From Symsagittifera roscoffensis (taxonomy: Eukaryota > Xenacoelomorpha > Acoela > Convolutidae), in the NCBI RefSeq assembly GCF_963678635.1, contig NC_087064.1, forward strand, positions 82,391,847-82,455,846: a DNA stretch of 64,000 nucleotides, in the 5' to 3' direction. The translations under genes were made by a program, and so were the position numbers. The notes under the pieces were generated by a model, which was not told where the DNA came from, made no database searches, and worked only from the letters and a program-made list of their open reading frames with translations. The stretch's first letter is position 1, and each line of letters begins with the position of its first letter. Positions 58,841-64,000 of the stretch are shown here, one piece after another.

Positions 58841-60192
58841 TAGCTGAGTGCTGTCAGATTACTCTAAAGATTTACAATTTTTGCCTGCAAAAATGACTGT
58901 TCAAATCCTTGTTATTTTTGAGATATGACGTTTTTTGTGATTTTTCAAAAAAATTTCAGAAAACTTATATTTTTTTTTTTGCAAAATGTGAAATTCCCAA
59001 ACATGTAGTTGGGTCCTGTCAGAATTATCTCAAAAATTGCGAATCTTGCCTCCAAATAGGACTGCTCAATTCTTTGTAGTTATCGAGATATGACGTTTTT
59101 TGTGATTTTTTCAAAAATTTTCAGAAAACTTAAATTATTTTAATTTAAAAATCTGAAATTCCCAACCCTGTAGTTAGGTCCTATCAGAGTAATCTCAAAG
59201 ATTTTGAATCTTGCCTCCAAATATGACTGTTGAAATTCTTGTAGTTTTTGAGATATAACGTTTTTTGTGATTTTTTCCTTACGCTTAGCCCATGCTATCG
59301 CAGAATCGTCTTTCGAAATCAACGCTCGCAGAGCTTCCATCAACTCCAGTTCCTGTTCCCGTGATTTCGAATCACTACTGGCTTCATACTCCGCTCTCTT
59401 GATGCCCATCAAGCACCAAGCCAACCGTACTTGCAGATCAGTTCTCACGCAAGGATGAGCCAGGTATGCCGCCACTGTAGCAGGTGCATGCATCGCCTCG
59501 TCGAAGTATCTCTGGAGGGCCGCCCTCCAGGAGATTTCCAGCAATTTTTCCAATCCGACTTCGTTCGCTTCAGAGGACATTACCGTGCCGTATTCTTTTC
59601 GATTTAAGTTCGAATTTTCCGTGAGCTCTTTCAGATGTTCCTGCATGGCTCGCTTCTCGCTCCAAGCCATCAGGTGCCCTCTCGCGGAGTTTATCGCTTT
59701 CAACATTTCCACATAACCTCCTGCTGGATCTCCCATGTGGACTGATTCTGGCACAGTAGCTGAGTGCTGTCAGATTACTCTAAAGATTTACAATTTTTGC
59801 CTGCAAAAATGACTGTTCAAATCCTTGTTATTTTTGAGATATGACGTTTTTTGTGATTTTTCAAAAAAATTTCAGAAAACTTATATTTTTTTTTTTGCAA
59901 AATGTGAAATTCCCAAACATGTAGTTGGGTCCTGTCAGAATTATCTCAAAAATTGCGAATCTTGCCTCCAAATAGGACTGCTCAATTCTTTGTAGTTATC
60001 GAGATATGACGTTTTTTGTGATTTTTTCAAAAATTTTCAGAAAACTTAAATTATTTTAATTTAAAAATCTGAAATTCCCAACCCTGTAGTTAGGTCCTAT
60101 CAGAGTAATCTCAAAGATTTTGAATCTTGCCTCCAAATATGACTGTTGAAATTCTTGTAGTTTTTGAGATATAACGTTTTTTGTGATTTTTT
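58361..60192. repeat. 916-bp tandem duplication spanning a coding/satellite junction
   Basis: 58361-59276 (479 bp of element plus 437 bp of satellite) is repeated at 59277-60192. The join at 59276/59277 puts satellite against CCTTACGCTT. I saw no differences between the two units by eye. Confidence 0.85.
59277..59754 (-). pseudogene. Duplicated fragment of the post-pol protein gene
   Basis: Exact-looking copy of 58361-58838. The open frame that continues to 59140 reads into satellite after residue 159 (WAKRK then non-homologous sequence), so it is a chimeric fragment rather than a gene. Confidence 0.85.
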
Positions 60193-60599
60193 CAAAAAAA
60201 TTTCAGAAAACTTATATTAATTTTTTTTTGCAAAATGTGAAATTCCCAACCATGTAGTTGGGTCTGGTCAGAGTAATCTCAAAGATTGCGAATCTTGCCT
60301 CCAAATAAGACTGCTCAACTCTTTGTAGCTATCGAGATATGACGTTTTTTGTGATTTTTTCAAAAATTTTCAGAAAACTTAAATTATTATAATTTAAAAA
60401 TCTGAAATTCCCAACCCTGTAGTTAGGTCCTATCAGAGTACTCTCAAGGATTGCGAATCTTGCTTCCAAATATGACTACTCAATTTTTTGTAGTTTTCGA
60501 GATAAGACGCTTTTTGTGATTTTTTCAAAATTTTCGGAAAGTGTTAATTTATCATTTTTCAAAATTTGAAAATCCCAACGCTATAGTTCGGTGTTGTCA
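59755..60599. repeat. Satellite array between element copies
   Basis: Five monomers of the 167-bp satellite. From about 60098 it is the duplicate of 53897-54398. Confidence 0.8.
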
Positions 60600-61483
60600 T
60601 GTAACATTCGCCCAAATACTACACAGCGACGGAGCGTAGAAAAAGTACCTATTAACGACTGGCAGGCGTCAGTTACCTTAATCCTACTCGTTTTTCCCCG
60701 TCTCGACCTTGCCAGTTGATTTTCTGGTCTGTCTAGGGCTAAGTAAAAAGTTACCATTTTTAGGCCATCAGTCAAACGACTTTTGATCAGCTTTCGTTTA
60801 CATGCGAACACAACCACATAGCTGAGTCTCGGATCCTCAGACTACGTGATTGTCATTAAAAACACGGCTGGAACGACCTATTTTAATATGTTTTTGTGTG
60901 ACAGTTCTATATTAAATCCATTGGAGATGGATTGACCCTTTCCTCTTTCTAGCTACTCATGTTCTGAAATAGCAAACAATAACGGTGTTAATTAAGAGAT
61001 CTATGTCATTCCAGCAGCTATAAAGTTAGTTTATACAGTCCCTTCACATAGAACAGTCTCTGGGGGACCAAGCATCCGCTCCCGTAATATTCCTGAGATA
61101 ACGCTCTTATCTCCTCTAATTTGTGTCCCGGGAGGGTTCCGTGGTGTATTTCTTCCCCCACTGAAGCCTCCTTCTCCACCAATATCTGTTGACAAGTGTC
61201 TTATCGTGCGTTGTTGCCACGATAAGAGGCTTCGTATTTTCCGTCTCTGGTACGACTGTTTTTCACAATCTCTGTCGTTGTTTTTTTATTTCGTCACTTT
61301 TTCAGTCAAAATGGCCGTTTTTCGTATTTCTGAGAAATATTCTTCTTCCAATCGAAATTTTAAAAATAAAAATTCTAGAATATTCCGACCCTCCTTCGCA
61401 ATACTTTTTTGTCAATAAGGCCTTTAGTCGTTCTTTTTTACGTCGCCGGAAGGTTGTGCTGTGCCATCTGGCAGAATGGCACA
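60600..61483 (-). repeat. 3' LTR of the second family, duplicate copy
   Basis: Same 884-bp LTR as 54399-55282, shifted by 6,201. The inverted repeat and TATAAA are unchanged. Confidence 0.85.
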
Positions 61484-62231
61484 TACTCCCCGGACAGTCC
61501 CCATCAATGTCCCTATTGATCGCATAACACCGGGTTATCGTCAAGTAGTTATCCAGTTTTCTGTAATCAATCTTACAAATCGCATTAGAAAATGAAATTT
61601 ATCTACCCCACCTCAACTCACTACGTGTTCACAAATGGCATCGTACTACATCTCACTGCCTTTCAACATTTTCACAAAATTTGCACCATGAGGAGTGTCC
61701 TAGATAAAATTTCTTTTCTGACTACTTACGTCGTCTTGCCATAAAACTTCTTTTCGCTCTTTGTGATTAAAAAGTGGGACGTGGCACGGCCACGCACCCG
61801 TTAAAATTAACTTAACGTCACTCACCAAGTATAATCAGTTATTTATGCGGTCCTTTCAATATTAAAACTAAGAAACTCTGTGGCTAGGAAAGTCATTGAG
61901 TTACCCACCCTTCCCGAGCGAGTTTACTCAAACTTACCATGTCGCCAAACAGTGAATTTGTGTCTTACACAGGTTAAAAAACTTCAGTCGTGAATAAATA
62001 GGTAAATATACTCACCTAGATTCCTCATATACATACATAAATAGCCATAACTAAAATCAACGATTTCAACAATTTTAACAATTGCAACATTTTCAAAGTC
62101 TGGTTTGACCAAACTAAATCAAAACAAAAAGTTTCACAAGTTCAATAATCAAAACTTGGTTGATTGGTTTAAGTTTTAGCACACAAAGACAATCAAGTTT
62201 TTTCTCCTTCTCTTCTCTTCTTTGGTCATCT
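61484..62231 (-). other. 3' UTR and polypurine tract, duplicate copy
   Basis: Duplicate of 55283-56030, including the polypurine tract next to the LTR. Confidence 0.6.
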
Positions 62232-64000
62232 TCATTCCATCACTTCTCCATCTTGATCTTCGCTGTCTTCCAACACTTTCTCCAGCATGTCCATGGAGTT
62301 GCGGGCCGTGCCCCAACTCTCCTGCTCCAACAGCCTCGGTTTGCAACAAGGTAGCAAGTCCACATTCACCTTCTGCTCCCGGTTCCTGCAAAAGCTGTTG
62401 TGAAGACATAGGCTCACGTTTCGTTCTAGGTCAGCTCTTAAGACCTCTTTCTTCTCATCTTCAGTAACACAAGGCGCTCCAGCTACCCGCTTCACCGCTG
62501 TGGTGACCGCGTTTCTGTGCGTCAAGAATGCTCTCTTATAGGCTCCTGGTCCTATATCTAGCTGGAAAGATTGATAGGCTTCCGTGTTCCTCGACATGTG
62601 ACGCTTCGCGCGTTCATACATCCATGATGTCATCACTACACGGAACCAAGGCATCAATCTTTGCCTTGACCATATTCTTTCAATGGCTTTAGGTATTCTC
62701 AGAACCTTGCAGGTGGTTCTGAAAAGATCCAATTCACGACTCATATTCACGTTGCTCAGCTGCTCAGGAGTCGGCACGGCCGTCTCCTGCTCATTTGTGT
62801 CCGCGTTAGCCTCCAGCCATCTCACTGCCAGCATGGCACTAACCACCACGATTGACACCTGTTGATTCTGATCGGGCAACCCCGTAGAGTACAACTCCTC
62901 CACGTCCCATACTAGCATTAGATTCCCGCGTTTGGGGTACCACAACGTCTGCGCCAAGCAGTGGCAAGGATACTCCCCATGGGTTCTCACTATGTTCCTT
63001 CGGGTCCGATACCCTGAGGCTCCCAGCAACGGTTCCACCTCCATCAGAATTCTGTGTAAGTCGTCTTTTTCTTCTATTGTGGGGAATTCAGTGGGTAAGG
63101 CTCCACTCGCTTTCTGTTTCTGGAACTCACTCACATTGCCTTCACTCAATCTCAGAAACTCTTCACCCACCACATCTTGCAACTCGCCTTCAGATCTCTT
63201 CGGGACTGCCCGAAAGATCTTTGCCAACAAATCATGTGACCTCTCCGACATCCTGGCCAACCTCACGCACTTTGGCACAGAGAAAAGTTGATCAATCAAC
63301 ACCTGCTGTGTCCTCGCATCCATCACCACCATGTGTGTAGGATATCTACTACTGCAATATGGTGCGGAGCTTGAACCCACCAGATACTTTGAACCAGTCG
63401 GTTTATGATAGGCCTCACTATCTTTCAGATTCATCTCGTTCTCCAGAGCTTCTCTCCAGCCTCCGATCTTCTGCTCTGTCTGCAATGCTCCAGGGAATAC
63501 TTCCACGCTGAGGGACGTCACTAGCTCATGGGCACGCTCCAGGCGCTCAAGCGATTCAATCGAACTCGTCATGCTGCAAAATCCCAAGGCTGTGATCAAA
63601 TTTACGTCCGTCACCCTATGACAGTCCGCGACCAACTCCATACCACTTTTATCCGACATGCTCAGTCTTCCGTACAATCGTGCCAGTTGCCTATGCTGCT
63701 CGCTCAGCGTAACCAGGCAGTGTCCCAGGTTACAAACATGTCCTTCCATCCCACTGTGTTGAGCCAAGCATGTGCCTTGCTTCAACCAATTACTCGATGG
63801 ACCTTCCTCGGACAGCTCCGTGGATGGGTTGCTCTTCCGCTTCGTCAATCTCATGGCCAGCAGATGATGTATCATGGCCAGATCATGTAAACTCGCGTCA
63901 TCATCTAGGTCTAACGTGATATCCGCCGTCATGTCCCAGATTAAACCGGCATTAGTATGAGGGCACCAAGAAGGTTTCATGAGTTCCCACATCGTCACTA
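62232..64000 (-). CDS. Conserved Cys/His-rich post-pol protein, duplicate copy (partial)
   Basis: The same frame as 56031-57799, open to the window edge, covering the last 588 or so residues. The apparent start MTMWEL near 63998 is only the window limit: the first copy reads SLVTMWEL through this point. It holds the GHVC, PCHCL, WYPKR, LMPWFR, THRNAVTTAVKR and CLHNSFCRNRE blocks. One visible substitution relative to copy one is at about 63934, changing Glu to Asp (LIWEMTAD to LIWDMTAD). Confidence 0.8.
   Translation of the reverse strand, partial: VTMWELMKPSWCPHTNAGLIWDMTADITLDLDDDASLHDLAMIHHLLAMRLTKRKSNPSTELSEEGPSSNWLKQGTCLAQHSGMEGHVCNLGHCLVTLSEQHRQLARLYGRLSMSDKSGMELVADCHRVTDVNLITALGFCSMTSSIESLERLERAHELVTSLSVEVFPGALQTEQKIGGWREALENEMNLKDSEAYHKPTGSKYLVGSSSAPYCSSRYPTHMVVMDARTQQVLIDQLFSVPKCVRLARMSERSHDLLAKIFRAVPKRSEGELQDVVGEEFLRLSEGNVSEFQKQKASGALPTEFPTIEEKDDLHRILMEVEPLLGASGYRTRRNIVRTHGEYPCHCLAQTLWYPKRGNLMLVWDVEELYSTGLPDQNQQVSIVVVSAMLAVRWLEANADTNEQETAVPTPEQLSNVNMSRELDLFRTTCKVLRIPKAIERIWSRQRLMPWFRVVMTSWMYERAKRHMSRNTEAYQSFQLDIGPGAYKRAFLTHRNAVTTAVKRVAGAPCVTEDEKKEVLRADLERNVSLCLHNSFCRNREQKVNVDLLPCCKPRLLEQESWGTARNSMDMLEKVLEDSEDQDGEVME

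Larger units (their letters stand above)
54399..58841 (-). mobile_element. 5'-truncated LTR retrotransposon of a second, related family
   Basis: On the minus strand: C-terminal post-pol coding region, 3' UTR, polypurine tract and 3' LTR. The element stops abruptly at about 58841, where satellite begins. It shares the last 17 bases before the LTR, the LTR ends and the protein with the 24-kb element, but its LTR body differs. Gag and pol are absent, so this fragment cannot move by itself. Confidence 0.85.
60192..64000. repeat. Second unit of a 6,201-bp tandem duplication (runs off the window)
   Basis: Every landmark repeats at +6,201: LTR edge 54399 to 60600, coding end 56031 to 62232. Over the 3.9 kb compared I noted only about four differences (for example CCTCC/CATCC near 54867/61068 and TTT/TGT near 57733/63934). 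Confidence 0.9.

Noticed and set aside
59140-59754. 204-codon minus-strand ORF as a separate gene
   Set aside because: After residue 159 it reads into satellite sequence; it is a product of the 916-bp duplication.

Overview
The window is from the nuclear genome of an invertebrate-type animal; the phylum cannot be fixed from sequence alone. The evidence is AT-rich intergenic DNA, short introns with GT..AG borders, a tRNA-derived SINE, hAT-like MITEs, Penelope-like retroelements and a Ty3/gypsy-type LTR retrotransposon. Only two stretches look like host genes: the last exon of an unidentified coiled-coil protein (49-593) and a compact multi-exon gene for a Shisa-like single-pass membrane protein (exons at 37856-38045, 38405-38502 and 39097-39311).

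Most of the rest is repeats. A giant LTR retrotransposon of 24,263 bp fills 5631-29893, with 925-bp LTRs at both ends. It sits inside one arm of an older foldback element (3540-5630 resumed at 29894-30452). It has a leader of about 3 kb with some twenty copies of a CCGGAGGGGTC-like motif, then gag, protease, RT, RNase H and integrase. These are followed by an OARD1/Poa1-like macro domain and about 9 kb of further coding sequence. That cargo contains a coiled coil, two SGNH-hydrolase-like segments and a conserved Cys/His-rich C-terminal protein. Frameshifts, in-frame stops and an RNase H deletion show this copy is dead. A second, diverged family of the same kind appears at 54399-58841 and again at 60600-64000, on the minus strand, with the C-terminal protein still open. 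Conservation between the two families is the best evidence that the cargo was functional.

From 33.8 to 37.6 kb there is a second foldback element, a SINE and two MITEs. From 42 to 53 kb there is a decayed Penelope-like (PLE) complex: a minus-strand copy, partly duplicated, and a plus-strand copy (47.5-50.8 kb) flanked by direct repeats resembling PLE pseudo-LTRs. All RT copies carry a PHD finger, intact or decayed, between RT motifs B and C. The C-terminal GIY-YIG module is recognisable on both strands. From 53 kb to the end a satellite of about 167 bp hosts the second LTR family, rearranged by a 916-bp and a 6,201-bp tandem duplication.

In the LTR elements the parts fit an ordinary retrotransposon cycle: gag particle, protease, RT/RNase H and integrase. 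The extra products are probably made from spliced RNAs, since good acceptor sites precede the macro ORF and the 19290 ORF. What the extra module does is unknown. The macro and SGNH folds suggest removal or binding of ADP-ribose or acyl groups, but that is inference.
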